From Ureibacillus sp. FSL W7-1570 (lineage in GTDB: Bacteria; Bacillota; Bacilli; Bacillales_A; Planococcaceae): DNA of 64,000 nt. Numbering within the stretch: position 1 is the stretch's first letter; each line of letters starts with the position of its first letter. Of the stretch, positions 41,655-50,565 are shown in pieces. The notes beneath the pieces were generated by a model that saw nothing but the letters and a program-made list of their open reading frames with translations, had not been told where the DNA came from and made no database searches. The DNA lies in assembly GCF_038593265.1 (NCBI RefSeq), contig NZ_CP151979.1, positions 744,001-808,000 of the forward strand, in the 5' to 3' direction. Made by a program: the position numbers and the translations under genes.

Positions 41655-42437
41655 CTATTTTCCCAACACCCCAAAATGAAACTTCGATGTGAGGCGCACC
41701 TTCCGCTCAAAACCGAAGTCTTCAAAATGGGTGGAACGGAAATGGGCTTTCAACACAACCCGCTTCTTCGCCACACGGTAGGCTTCCCTCACCCATTCCT
41801 CCGTCAATGGATGGTGGCTGCCCACTTCCCGTAACGATTCAAAGTTGATGGATTCTTCTATCAACTGTTCGAACATCGGATCCAGATAGACGACATCAAA
41901 GGATTCATCTGGTTGCCGCTTCAAAAATCCGACAGCTTCCCCATGAATGACCTGAATCCGCTCCATCGCCTGTTTCAAATCGGAATCCGCCGTTTCATAT
42001 TCCTTCAATCCCCGGCGGACGATATAGGCGATAACGGGATCGACTTCCAGGCCGGCCACTCTGCCCTTTTCCCCAACCGCGTAAGATGCGACGATGGAGT
42101 CCGAGCCGACCCCTAATGTACAATCAAGAAAGGAATCGCCGTTTTGCAACGCACAAGCTTCCAAAAAAGGTTCCGTTTCCCCTCTTTGCAACCGCTTCAA
42201 ACGGAAAGCCGCCGTGTCGGGATGAAAAAAGAAAGGCGTAGAAGAGCCTTTCCCATAATACTCCAACCGGTTTTTTCCGGCTACGATCACATTGGCATCA
42301 TAGATTTCGCTCAATTTGGCCACTGAACGTTTCTTTCTGGGTACAACTTGTAGATTTAATTCCTCACTCACTAGTTTTGCCAGTTGGAAAGATTCCTCAT
42401 CAGGTCTCCCCGCTGTCGTGACGATTACGCGCCGCAT
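41655..42437 (-). CDS. ypiP: Class I SAM-dependent methyltransferase, YpiP type
   Basis: This is a 260-residue methyltransferase resembling the RsmJ-type group that methylates rRNA (family knowledge; target not proven here). SAM-binding motif I is in FLDCTLGVGSDSIVASYAVG, the acidic loop in VAGLEVDPVIAYIVRRGL, and the motif IV-like DVVYLDPMFEQ resembles N-methyltransferase active sites. The start lies within the last codons of brxA (13-base overlap). The order brxA-ypiP next to ypjP and thyA repeats B. subtilis. Confidence 0.85.
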   Translation of the reverse strand: MRRVIVTTAGRPDEESFQLAKLVSEELNLQVVPRKKRSVAKLSEIYDANVIVAGKNRLEYYGKGSSTPFFFHPDTAAFRLKRLQRGETEPFLEACALQNGDSFLDCTLGVGSDSIVASYAVGEKGRVAGLEVDPVIAYIVRRGLKEYETADSDLKQAMERIQVIHGEAVGFLKRQPDESFDVVYLDPMFEQLIEESINFESLREVGSHHPLTEEWVREAYRVAKKRVVLKAHFRSTHFEDFGFERKVRLTSKFHFGVLGK

Positions 42438-42856
42438 GCCTGTTTCAACACGCCCACGATATGGTCACGGATTTGTCCCACTTCATACCCTTCGATTTGT
42501 TCTCTTGGAATGAAGTATTCCAATTGGCCATCACGCAAAATGGCAATGGATGGAGAGCTTGGCGGAATCTCTTCAAAATAGGAACGCATCGCGGCAGTCG
42601 CTTCACGGTCTTGTCCCGCAAACACCGTCACTAAATGATCCGGTTTGATTTCTTTGATGGCTTCCCGAACTGCCGGTCTAGCGCTTCCCGCAGCACAGCC
42701 GCATACCGAGTTGATCACCACAAGAGAAACTCCCTTTGTCGTTGCCATAAACTCATGCACTTCATCCGCCGTTGTCAATTCTGTAAATCCGGCATCCACC
42801 AATTCCTGACGCATCGGTTGGACGATGGCTTTCATATATTCTTCATAAGCATTCAT
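42425..42856 (-). CDS. brxA: Bacilliredoxin BrxA/BrxB family (YphP-like)
   Basis: This is a 143-residue thioredoxin-fold protein that removes bacillithiol from S-bacillithiolated proteins. The active-site CGC is in VINSVCGCAAGSARPA, diagnostic for the family. The remainder (HLVTVFAGQDREATAAMRSYFEEIPPSSPSIAIL) also matches. AAAGGGGTG precedes ATG 42856; the open frame to 42892 lacks a site. It implies that bacillithiol is the low-molecular-weight thiol of this organism. It is translated ahead of ypiP. Confidence 0.94.
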   Translation of the reverse strand: MNAYEEYMKAIVQPMRQELVDAGFTELTTADEVHEFMATTKGVSLVVINSVCGCAAGSARPAVREAIKEIKPDHLVTVFAGQDREATAAMRSYFEEIPPSSPSIAILRDGQLEYFIPREQIEGYEVGQIRDHIVGVLKQACGA

Positions 42857-43226
42857 CGTTTCGCACCCCTTTATATTTTTTGGTAAATACAATTATATCA
42901 AGGTTTTCACCATATTCATAGGAATTTGATTTTCATAGTATTTCCGTTTTTTGTGACTTGAATGTTTGGAATACGAGAAAATCAACTTTTAAATCGGTTT
43001 TACATATAGAAGGAGATGAATTCAATGCCCGATCAAACAAGTGATAGATAATCATACAGAGAATGCAATAATAAAACTCGGTCACAATTGCCACATGACT
43101 AAACAAGTGCACATTCAGAATTTTGAAAAGTAAAAAAACGAAATTACCATATATTTACCAATTTAACTAATATTAAACATATTATATAATCGTATTATCA
43201 GTTAAACAGACGGAGGTTCGGATCTA
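42857..43226. other. AT-rich spacer with a possible 8-codon leader frame
   Basis: At 43012-43051 a strong AGAAGGAGATG site is followed by ATG at 43025 and only eight codons to TAA. It could be a leader peptide or the start of a decayed gene. A TTGAC-like and AT-rich region before 43200 may hold the promoter of the next gene. Nothing else is recognised. Confidence 0.45.
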
Positions 43227-43442
43227 TTGGAAATAAATTTAACATTTCTCATTTTGATGATTTTTTTCCTGCTGTTTGCCCAATATGTAATTATTGAAAC
43301 CGCTGTAAGAAGGGGAATTGATGCTTCGGAAACCAATAGAATATTAGAAAAAATGGCAAAAATCATTCAAGAATCAAATTCCGAATATAAGGAATCCGAA
43401 GAACCAATAAGTAAAGACGACAAAAATGAACATAAGAATTAA
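43227..43442 (+). CDS. Small single-pass membrane protein, unknown function
   Basis: The 71-residue protein begins with TTG 43227, ten bases after GGAGG. An N-terminal membrane helix (LTFLILMIFFLLFAQYVII) is followed by a charged cytosolic or external tail rich in Glu, Lys and Ser (MAKIIQESNSEYKESEEP). A terminator directly after the stop makes a small complete transcription unit. I do not recognise a family. Confidence 0.7.
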   Translation: MEINLTFLILMIFFLLFAQYVIIETAVRRGIDASETNRILEKMAKIIQESNSEYKESEEPISKDDKNEHKN

Positions 43443-43444
43443 TA

Positions 43445-43484
43445 AAAAAGGAGAATCTGATTTCACTTCCATTCTCCTTTTTTC
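43445..43484 (+). terminator. Terminator of the small membrane protein gene
   Basis: AAAAAGGAGAAT and ATTCTCCTTTTTT arms enclose a loop of about 14 bases. Confidence 0.88.
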
Positions 43485-43571
43485 TATATCAAAGCCAGTT
43501 TCATATCTGCATCTAAATATACGGCCACCTTCAAAATTGAACTAGAAGGCGCCCCTTCTGATGAAAAGGTC

Positions 43572-44669
43572 TTATGCATACCGTTCAACAATTGCCTGGC
43601 ATATGCGGAGTGCCGCCTTTCCATCCCCGAACACCTGAGATTGCGTTTCATTCAGTGAGTCCAAATTCCGCGAGGCCTTTTCCAGAATCGACTGGATGTT
43701 GATGGGGCATAGACAATTCCAGCCATTTTCCAACGTTTCAATCCATTCCGTCTCATTCCTCAACGTGGTGCATGGGGTTTTCAATAGATAGGCTTCTTTT
43801 TGTAGGCCGCCGGAATCGGTGACAACCATATAAGCGTTTTTTGTCAAATACAACATCAGCAAATAACCCACCGGCTGAATGATGATCACATTTTCAAACG
43901 AAATGTTCAACTCCCCCACCAATTTTCGTGTTCTTGGATGCAGCGGGACAAGAACGGGTTGATCCAACATTTCAAGCGCGGTGAAAATGCATTTCAACTT
44001 CATCAAATCGTCGGTGTTTTCCGCCCGATGAACCGTGGCAAGATAATATTCTTTTTCCTTTAATTGAGGCAGATGCGGATTATCGGCTTTCAACACTTCC
44101 AGCCATTTTCCATTTGAATAAAACTTATTTGAAAGATTCATGAACCGATTGACCGCATCGGCCATGATATCCCCCGTCAACAGGACCCCGTCCAAGATCC
44201 CTTCCCTTTTCAAATTCTCCACGGCCGTTTTTGTCGGACAGAATAACAGATCCGAAATATGGTCCGTCAATATCCGGTTTTGTTCTTCCGGCATTTGTTT
44301 ATTGTAGCTCCTCAACCCCGCTTCCACATGGAAAACAGGAATATGCAATTTGCTTGCCGCCAGAGCACCTGCCAACGTGGAATTTGTATCTCCGTAAACA
44401 AGCACCCCGTCCGGCTTTTCTTTCAAAAGCACCTGCTCGATTTTTTCAAGCATCCTCCCCGTCTGATACCCATGACTGCCGGAACCGACACCCAAAAAAT
44501 AGTCCGGTTTCGGAATCGCAAGTTCTTGGAAGAAGATGTCAGACATATTTTCATCGTAATGTTGCCCCGTATGGATGATGATTTCTTTATGCCCCTTCCG
44601 AAACATATCTGAAAACGGGGCGGATTTGATAAATTGCGGACGTGCGCCGACAATGGTGACCAGTTTCAA
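43572..44669 (-). CDS. wecB: UDP-N-acetylglucosamine 2-epimerase (non-hydrolysing)
   Basis: The enzyme interconverts UDP-GlcNAc and UDP-ManNAc for teichoic acid linkage units or capsule sugars. The 365 residues hold VGARPQFIKSAP at the start, TGQHYDENMSDIFF, VYGDTNSTLAGALAASKLHIPVFHVEAGLRS, PEEQNRILTDHISDLLF and the C-terminal VVTDSGGLQKEAYLL. The start is TTG 44669 after AAAGGTGG. It is divergent from a glycosyltransferase, suggesting a surface-polysaccharide link, but no other polymer genes are nearby. Confidence 0.94.
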   Translation of the reverse strand: MKLVTIVGARPQFIKSAPFSDMFRKGHKEIIIHTGQHYDENMSDIFFQELAIPKPDYFLGVGSGSHGYQTGRMLEKIEQVLLKEKPDGVLVYGDTNSTLAGALAASKLHIPVFHVEAGLRSYNKQMPEEQNRILTDHISDLLFCPTKTAVENLKREGILDGVLLTGDIMADAVNRFMNLSNKFYSNGKWLEVLKADNPHLPQLKEKEYYLATVHRAENTDDLMKLKCIFTALEMLDQPVLVPLHPRTRKLVGELNISFENVIIIQPVGYLLMLYLTKNAYMVVTDSGGLQKEAYLLKTPCTTLRNETEWIETLENGWNCLCPINIQSILEKASRNLDSLNETQSQVFGDGKAALRICQAIVERYA

Positions 44670-44837
44670 CCAAGATCCACCTTTCCGGAAAATGAGTTTC
44701 TAAACTATCTTATGTCTAGCTGCAAATGTTGTGACTCTCTATTTTTTATTGAAATATTAGGAAAATGAATCAGCTCTTATGGAAGATGAAACATAGCATA
44801 GGATGATGAAATGAAATAGATTTTTGGAGGAATCCGG

Positions 44838-46010
44838 ATGAAAGTTTGCAAATTGATCAGGAAACATTCTTTCAAAGATATCCGCGTCTTTGAAAAGGAA
44901 GCGATCAGTCTGAAAAAATTGGGATACGATGTCACCATTGTGGCCGGAAAAACGAACGGTGCCGTTTTTGAACCGAATCTGAAAAGAATCAAAGATCCAA
45001 CTTTTAATCAAGACCAATTTGAATATAAAGGCATCAAGTTTTTAACCTATGACATCAAAAATATGTATAATCCCCATATCGGCAAAATGGTCAACAATTT
45101 GGAAATGGATACGCAAAATTATTTTGTTGACAAGTTGTATGAACGGGCGTTGGCTGTCGAAGCCGACATTTATCACGCCCATGAATTGCACACGTTGTAT
45201 GAAGCCGTACAGATTAAAAAAGTTCTCCGAAAAAAAGGGAAAAACGTAAAAGTGATCTATGACGCCCATGAGCTGGAGCAAAACAGCAAATTGCTGAGAT
45301 TATTGATGAAGGAAGTGGATCATCTCATAACCGTTTCCGATTCCATTAAAAATATTTATCAACGAAGATATCCAGGCGTGCCCGTCACCGTCATCTACAA
45401 CTCCCCTTTATACCAGCAGGAATTGCCAAAGGATGAACATTTTCAGCACTACTTTGTCATTGCCTATGAAGGCGTTGTGCAGTATCAAAAAGGGAATCCG
45501 AAAAAAATATTACAAATCGCCGATCTTTGCAAAAATTCGATGAAAAATTTCCGATTCGATATTATCGGCTATATCGATCCGACCATTTCGTATAATGAAA
45601 AGAAATTGATCAGCGGTCATCCTGCAATCCATTGCAAATGGGTGGAATATGAAAACCTGCCCAAAGAATTGAATCAAGTCCATGCAGGTTATATTTACTT
45701 TGATATCAGGAATATAAACAAAAAATACGCCTTGCCCAACAAGTTTTTCAGCTTTTTGAATAACGGCATCCCTGTCGTAGTGAATCGGGCAATGGACATG
45801 AAAAATATCATTGAGAAACATCAATGCGGCATCGTGATAGATAAAGACGATCCAACCGCCGAAGAATATGTTGAACAGTTTTTACGCTTATACAAGGATC
45901 GGAAAATGCTTGCCCGGATGAGTAAAAACGCACGGGAAGCGATGAAAAACCATTATTGTTGGGAGAAGATGGAAGAGCGTTTGGCTGCAATTTACAAAGG
46001 GCTGAAATAA
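44838..46010 (+). CDS. GT4-like glycosyltransferase
   Basis: This is a 390-residue GT-B fold glycosyltransferase. The N-domain has KHSFKDIRVFEKEAISLKKLGYDVTIVAG and ADIYHAHELHTLYEAV (family His). The C-domain has VIAYEGVVQYQKGNPKKILQIADL, FSFLNNGIPVVVNRA and the donor-site EKHQCGIVIDKDDP. Donor and acceptor are unknown. TTGGAGGAA precedes the ATG. With divergent wecB it may act on a cell-surface glycan using ManNAc-derived sugars (inference). Confidence 0.85.
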   Translation: MKVCKLIRKHSFKDIRVFEKEAISLKKLGYDVTIVAGKTNGAVFEPNLKRIKDPTFNQDQFEYKGIKFLTYDIKNMYNPHIGKMVNNLEMDTQNYFVDKLYERALAVEADIYHAHELHTLYEAVQIKKVLRKKGKNVKVIYDAHELEQNSKLLRLLMKEVDHLITVSDSIKNIYQRRYPGVPVTVIYNSPLYQQELPKDEHFQHYFVIAYEGVVQYQKGNPKKILQIADLCKNSMKNFRFDIIGYIDPTISYNEKKLISGHPAIHCKWVEYENLPKELNQVHAGYIYFDIRNINKKYALPNKFFSFLNNGIPVVVNRAMDMKNIIEKHQCGIVIDKDDPTAEEYVEQFLRLYKDRKMLARMSKNAREAMKNHYCWEKMEERLAAIYKGLK

Positions 46011-46020
46011 TGGCCCCATA

Positions 46021-46058
46021 CGAAAGAAAAACCACTCATCATGAGTGGTTTTATCTTT
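46021..46058 (+). terminator. Terminator of the glycosyltransferase gene
   Basis: AAACCACTCAT and ATGAGTGGTTT arms form a near-loopless stem followed by a T-rich stretch. Confidence 0.8.
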
Positions 46059-46201
46059 CACAAGCCCATCCGTCGTCGTCCCGGTCCAATTTCGTTTGAT
46101 AAGCGGAATGGGTGGAAGGAACTCCATTTGTGCCCTCCCCATTCCTGCAAAAACTACATAATTATAAATAAACAAATTTTATTGGAAAGGGAGGGTTGAA
46201 A

Positions 46202-46474
46202 ATGATGCAACCACGAAAATCTTTATTCGGCATTTGCTATCCCGGTTACCGTTATTGCGGACCAGGCTGTTCCGGTCCGGGTGCCCCGACAAATCCTGTC
46301 GACTATTGCTGCATGCAACACGATTACTGTTACCGAATGTATGGACCATCAAGATTTTGTGATGATCTGTTCCAACAATGTCTTGCCCCTTACCAACATC
46401 CATATTTTGGAAAAATGGCAAAGGATGCCCGATTTTTTTCCCGTGTCATGAGATTGCGCAATATCTTTTTCTAA
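46202..46474 (+). CDS. Phospholipase A2-like miniprotein
   Basis: The 90-residue protein is Cys-rich. YCGPGCSGPG resembles the calcium loop of secreted phospholipase A2. PVDYCCMQHDYCYRMYG matches the catalytic CCxxHDxCY motif, with His-Asp at the active-site position. There is no signal peptide, so export is unclear. Bacillales carry similar short PLA2/parvovirus-VP1-like proteins of unknown role (family knowledge). ATG 46202 was chosen, with GGGAGG seven bases upstream; a TTG at 46196 abuts the site. A phospholipid target is inference. Confidence 0.8.
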   Translation: MMQPRKSLFGICYPGYRYCGPGCSGPGAPTNPVDYCCMQHDYCYRMYGPSRFCDDLFQQCLAPYQHPYFGKMAKDARFFSRVMRLRNIFF

Positions 46475-46492
46475 CACCAGTCAAAGGACGTT

Positions 46493-46510
46493 TTCAAGCG
46501 TCTTTTTTTA
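46493..46510 (+). terminator. Weak terminator after the PLA2-like gene
   Basis: A short GACG/CGTC hairpin with loop TTTTCAAG is followed by seven T. Confidence 0.6.
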
Positions 46511-46594
46511 TTCAGTAGAATTTGATTCCTCTTTAGTGTTTGTTCCCTCTAAAAGAATATCCACTAAATAAACGTTAAAAACCGTTTATTTTGG

Positions 46595-46623
46595 TTGATA
46601 AATTTGATTGATTGTAGTATAGT
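46595..46623 (+). promoter_or_regulatory. SigA-type promoter of the TetR/yhgE locus
   Basis: TTGATA and TATAGT are separated by 17 bases. The TetR operator follows 17 bases downstream of the -10 box, in the transcribed leader. Confidence 0.75.
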
Positions 46624-46640
46624 ACATTACGTGAAACAAA

Positions 46641-46663
46641 TGACCAATTTTGTCATTTGGTCA
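46641..46663. promoter_or_regulatory. Operator 1 for the TetR regulator
   Basis: This is an interrupted palindrome of TGACCAA, nine bases, then TTGGTCA, between the promoter and the TetR start. A closely related sequence lies upstream of the yhgE-like gene at 47316-47340. Confidence 0.72.
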
Positions 46664-46689
46664 GTTTTTGATTAATGGAGGTGAATCCA

Positions 46690-47262
46690 ATGGCGATCGA
46701 CCGAAAACAATTAATCCTGGAAGCTGCGAAAAAATCCTTCTCCTTATTTGGCTATAAGGCGACAACGATGGATCAGGTGGCGAAACTGGCCAATGTCGGC
46801 AAAGGAACCATTTATACATTCTTCAAAAGCAAAGAAGAAATTCTGGATGAAATTGTCACTTCCCTGATCCGGGACATGAAGGCCGAAGCGGAAAACGCCA
46901 TCGATCCAAATAGCCGCTTTGATGAAAACATCCATCGTGTTCTGATAAGGCTTTTGGAATTCCGGAAATCCCATCAGCTCACGATCAAGCTTTTCCAAGA
47001 AGAGAGAGAAATTGGAACAAAAGCGGTTGTGGATGTCATTCAGCGGGTGGAGCAAGCCATCATTGACTATATGAAAGGGATTATTCAGGATGCCATTGAC
47101 CGTGGTGAAATCAAAGAATGCAATCCGGAAATCACCGCCTTTGTCATGCTGAAAACTTATGTGGCCTTAATATTTGATTGGGAACAACATCACCCGCCTT
47201 TGGACAAGGAAGAAATGTCCGATTTGTTTAAATTATATTTCTTTGAAGGATTATCGAAATAA
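46690..47262 (+). CDS. TetR/AcrR-family regulator (YhgD-like)
   Basis: This is a 190-residue repressor. The helix-turn-helix is SFSLFGYKATTMDQVAKLANVGKGTIYTFFKSKEEIL, followed by an all-helical ligand domain ending PPLDKEEMSDLFKLYFFEGLSK. ATG 46690 lies six bases after GGAGGTG. Its own leader holds a palindromic operator, and a near-copy precedes the yhgE-like gene 97 bases downstream. Autorepression and control of that gene are therefore likely. The ligand is unknown. Confidence 0.88.
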   Translation: MAIDRKQLILEAAKKSFSLFGYKATTMDQVAKLANVGKGTIYTFFKSKEEILDEIVTSLIRDMKAEAENAIDPNSRFDENIHRVLIRLLEFRKSHQLTIKLFQEEREIGTKAVVDVIQRVEQAIIDYMKGIIQDAIDRGEIKECNPEITAFVMLKTYVALIFDWEQHHPPLDKEEMSDLFKLYFFEGLSK

Positions 47263-47315
47263 CTTTTCATTGAAGGGACTCAATTTCAGGAGGGCCCTAC
47301 ATATTTGCTGCAAAA

Positions 47316-47340
47316 TGACCAAATGAACAAAATAGTCATT
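47316..47340. promoter_or_regulatory. Operator 2 upstream of the yhgE-like gene
   Basis: TGACCAAATGAACAAAAT followed by AGTCATT resembles the reverse complement of operator 1 (TGACCAAATGACAAAATTGG, then TCATT). It lies about 20 bases before the yhgE-like start. Confidence 0.65.
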
Positions 47341-47359
47341 ACTTCTAGGGGGTAACAAT

Positions 47360-49615
47360 GTGAAAAAATCGTCTTTTTTGGCGGAACTAAAATTCCTTCT
47401 TACAAACAAAAAAGTGCTCATTTCGGTGATCGCCGTCGCGCTAGTACCTTTGCTTTATGCCGGAATGTTCATCTGGGCATTCTGGGATCCATATGCCAAC
47501 TTGAACGACTTGCCTGTTGCGGTCGTCAATGAAGATGAAGGCGCAGAATTCGAAGGCGAAAACTTGCAAATCGGGAAAGAACTCGCCGATAAGCTGGAAG
47601 ACAGCGATGAGTTTGAATTCCATGTGGTTTCCAAGGAAGAAGGATACAAAGGCCTTGAAAACCGGGATTATTATTTGCTTGTGGAAATTCCGGAAAACTT
47701 CTCTGAAAATGCAACAACCATCCTCGATGATGAGCCGAAAAAATTGGAAATCAAATATGTGCCAAATGAAAGCACCAACTTCCTTTCAGCCCAAATCGGA
47801 GAATCTGCCATGAAAGAAGTGAAAGCGGAAATCTCCAAAAAAATCATTGAAACTTATGCGGAAACAATGTTTGATTCCATCACGGAATTGGCGGATGGCT
47901 TGAATCAGGCAAGTGACGGTGCAAGCCAATTAAAAGATGGGATTGCTAAACTCGACGACGGTTCCAAAACATTAAGTGAAAATCTTGCCACATTGGCATC
48001 CAAAATGATCGAGTTCAAAGAAGGCGTGAACACTGCTGCCACTGGTTCCAATTCCATCGCCTCCGGTGCCGGCCAATTGAAAGATGGCCTAAAACAAGTG
48101 AATGATAATCTTCCAGCGCTGGTGGATGGAACTTCCCAAGTGAAAAATGGCGTCAAACAAATGAAAGACCAACTGCCAGCTCAAGTGGCGGAGGGAATTT
48201 CAGAAAATCTCAAAGACAGTGTTAAAGACATCAGTGCTGGAATCGACCAATTGGAAACCCAATTGTCCAGCGAATTATCAACTCAATTGACAACCGGAAT
48301 CGTCAACGGTCTATCCGGCCAATTGGCGGAACAAACGGTTTCAAATCAATCCCAAACATTGGCGCAAATCAAATCCGCCCTTGTGGCAAACGGCTATATG
48401 ACGGAAGCGCAAGCGGATGCCTTTATGGCGAAAGTCGCAAGCAATTCACCTTCGAAAGAACAAATCGAAGCGCAATATAAAACTTCATTGCAAGCCCAAT
48501 TGGAGCCTCAAATATCCGAAGGCATCAGCAAAGGGCTCAACCAAGGATTGACGCAATTTGAAACGTCATTGACAAACCAATTGCTTGGTTCAGCTGACGG
48601 CATTGAAGAGAAATTGAAAGCCCAAACTGCCCCAGCCTTTGATCAATTGATTGCCGGTCTTGACCAAATCAACTCCGGTGAACAAACATTGCAAAGCGGG
48701 GTAAGCAAACTTTACAACGGTTCCGTTGCATTGAACAATGGCGCCAATGAATTGACTGCAGGCATGAACAAACTTTCTGACGGTGCCAGCCAGCTTCAAG
48801 ATGGCGCAGGAAAACTTTCTGACGGCGCAAATCAATTGACATCCGGCGCGGATAAATTATTGGACGGTTCAACAGAACTTGCCGACAAACTCGCTGAAGG
48901 CGCTGAAAAAGCAGGCACAGTGAATGCCAACGATGACACTTATGATATGATGGGTGAACCGGTCGTTGTGGATAAAGAACCTGTCAATGAAGTGCCAAAC
49001 TACGGTACAGGTTTCTCTCCATACTTCATGTCGCTCGGCCTATTCGTCGGAGCATTGATGCTTTCCATCGTCTTTGAATTCAAACGACCAGTGATCCGTC
49101 CTAAAAACCCATTCGCCTGGTTCGGAAGCAAATTCGGCGTTGTCGCAATCATCGGTTTGATCCAAGCGTTACTGGTAGATTTCATTCTGTTGGTTGTATT
49201 AAAACTTGAGGTTGAGAACTTACCGTTATTCATCTTAACGTCCATAATTGTCAGCTTCGTATTCATGGCGTTGATCCAAATGCTTGTTACATTGTTGGGC
49301 GACACTGGCCGATTTATTGCAATCATCGTGTTGATTTTGCAATTGACGACAAGTGCCGGAACGTTCCCGATGGAATTGTTGCCAAACGCCTTGCAACCAA
49401 TCAACGCATTATTGCCAATGACTTATACAATCCAAGCCTTCAAAGCGGCCATCTCAAGCGGAGATATCTCCTACTTGTGGCACAACAACTTCATCCTATT
49501 GGGTTACATGGTGGCCTTTATGTTGCTTACAACCGCCTCTTTGGCCATTTCATTCAAACGTCAGAAAGATGTGGAAATGGTGGCTGTGATGCAGTCTCAT
49601 GGGGATGAAGAATGA
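47360..49615 (+). CDS. YhgE/Pip-domain membrane protein
   Basis: This is a 751-residue protein with one N-terminal membrane segment (LISVIAVALVPLLYAGMFIWAFWDP) and five or six C-terminal ones (from YFMSLGLFVGALMLSIVFEF). The long extracytoplasmic region contains heptad-like repeats of the form L-x-D-G-x-x-x-L (ASQLKDGIAKLDDGSKTL and SDGASQLQDGAGKLSDGA). The architecture is that of YhgE/phage-infection protein and ESX/T7SS-associated EsaA relatives, with ABC-2-like permease ends. It may act in cell-envelope export or as a phage receptor; no substrate is evident. The start is GTG 47360 after GGGGGT. It is controlled by the adjacent TetR. Confidence 0.9.
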   Translation: MKKSSFLAELKFLLTNKKVLISVIAVALVPLLYAGMFIWAFWDPYANLNDLPVAVVNEDEGAEFEGENLQIGKELADKLEDSDEFEFHVVSKEEGYKGLENRDYYLLVEIPENFSENATTILDDEPKKLEIKYVPNESTNFLSAQIGESAMKEVKAEISKKIIETYAETMFDSITELADGLNQASDGASQLKDGIAKLDDGSKTLSENLATLASKMIEFKEGVNTAATGSNSIASGAGQLKDGLKQVNDNLPALVDGTSQVKNGVKQMKDQLPAQVAEGISENLKDSVKDISAGIDQLETQLSSELSTQLTTGIVNGLSGQLAEQTVSNQSQTLAQIKSALVANGYMTEAQADAFMAKVASNSPSKEQIEAQYKTSLQAQLEPQISEGISKGLNQGLTQFETSLTNQLLGSADGIEEKLKAQTAPAFDQLIAGLDQINSGEQTLQSGVSKLYNGSVALNNGANELTAGMNKLSDGASQLQDGAGKLSDGANQLTSGADKLLDGSTELADKLAEGAEKAGTVNANDDTYDMMGEPVVVDKEPVNEVPNYGTGFSPYFMSLGLFVGALMLSIVFEFKRPVIRPKNPFAWFGSKFGVVAIIGLIQALLVDFILLVVLKLEVENLPLFILTSIIVSFVFMALIQMLVTLLGDTGRFIAIIVLILQLTTSAGTFPMELLPNALQPINALLPMTYTIQAFKAAISSGDISYLWHNNFILLGYMVAFMLLTTASLAISFKRQKDVEMVAVMQSHGDEE

Positions 49616-49647
49616 TTTCTTGGAAGAGTAAATAAAGATGTTAAAAG

Positions 49648-49690
49648 AAAAGGATAGATGCACGGGGAGCCTGTGTGTCTATCCTTTTTG
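49648..49690 (+). terminator. Terminator of the yhgE-like gene
   Basis: AAAGGATAGA and TCTATCCTTTTT arms with additional GCAC/GTGT pairing are followed by a T tract. Confidence 0.85.
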
Positions 49691-49908
49691 TTTGGGGCGT
49701 GAAATTGATTTAATCGGTCATTAAAAATGTTTTTGGCAAATAGATTTTTTTAGCGGTTGCTTTACAGCTTAAAACTGGAAAACTTTATCAAAACCAGGAG
49801 ATTAATGAATTGTTTTTATAACGGCTTTAGATTACAAAGACTCAAGTATTGTTTTTTCCAGTTGATAATGAGTGTTGTTCCTGACACAATGAAATCGGAG
49901 GGATTGCA

Positions 49909-50334
49909 ATGAATCGAAATTTCTTTGTCTACGGCACACTGATGACAGGGTGTTCCAATCATCATGTCATCCCCAAAAATGCAATCGAAAACATTCAAAA
50001 CGCGGCGATTGACAATGTGGAACTATATTCACATATCAGCGGCGAATATCCTTGCATGATCGAAGGAAATTCAACGGTGTTCGGAGAAGTCATTACCATT
50101 AAAGAACGTCATTTTCAAAAGGCTTTGCAAGCGATGGACCTATTGGAAGATTACGATGAAAATGCACCAACAAGGGATAACCTTTACATTCGTGAAATCA
50201 AAGAAGTTGTGTTGGAAACCGGCGAAAGGATTCAAGCCTATGTGTATATGTACAATCCAATTCATAAAGGATTAGGAAAGCGAATCCCGGATGGAAACTG
50301 GAAAACGTGGCTGGACAAAAAATGGGAGATGTAG
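49909..50334 (+). CDS. Gamma-glutamylcyclotransferase-like (GGCT/AIG2) protein
   Basis: This is a 141-residue GGCT-fold protein. FVYGTLMTGCSNHHV is the family's YGTL substrate loop. EYPCMIEG, VFGEVITI and LLEDYDENAPTRDNLYIREI follow, the last near the expected catalytic Glu region. Such proteins cyclise gamma-glutamyl amines or peptides, but the substrate cannot be assigned. GGAGGG lies close upstream of the ATG. It is monocistronic. Confidence 0.85.
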   Translation: MNRNFFVYGTLMTGCSNHHVIPKNAIENIQNAAIDNVELYSHISGEYPCMIEGNSTVFGEVITIKERHFQKALQAMDLLEDYDENAPTRDNLYIREIKEVVLETGERIQAYVYMYNPIHKGLGKRIPDGNWKTWLDKKWEM

Positions 50335-50485
50335 CCATTCCTAAAAGAACCCAGCGGCAATCCTCCCTCCTATTTTTTTACTGAAAGATTACAACAAACC
50401 TTACGTTAATCCCTTCCAAAAGCCGCCATTATGCTTTGATCCCTTAAATCCAATCCCATTCATGCTCTTAAAAAATACCGTTTCA

Positions 50486-50520
50486 AAAATAAAAGCCACC
50501 CTATATTCAATAGAGTGGCT
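50486..50520 (-). terminator. Terminator of the sfnG-like gene
   Basis: On the minus strand, GCCACTCTATT and AATATAGGGTGGC arms are followed by TTTTATTTTT. Confidence 0.88.
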
Positions 50521-50565
50521 GAACCTGTCATTTTTCCATTGAGAGCTTGTACTTGCTTTCTCCCA

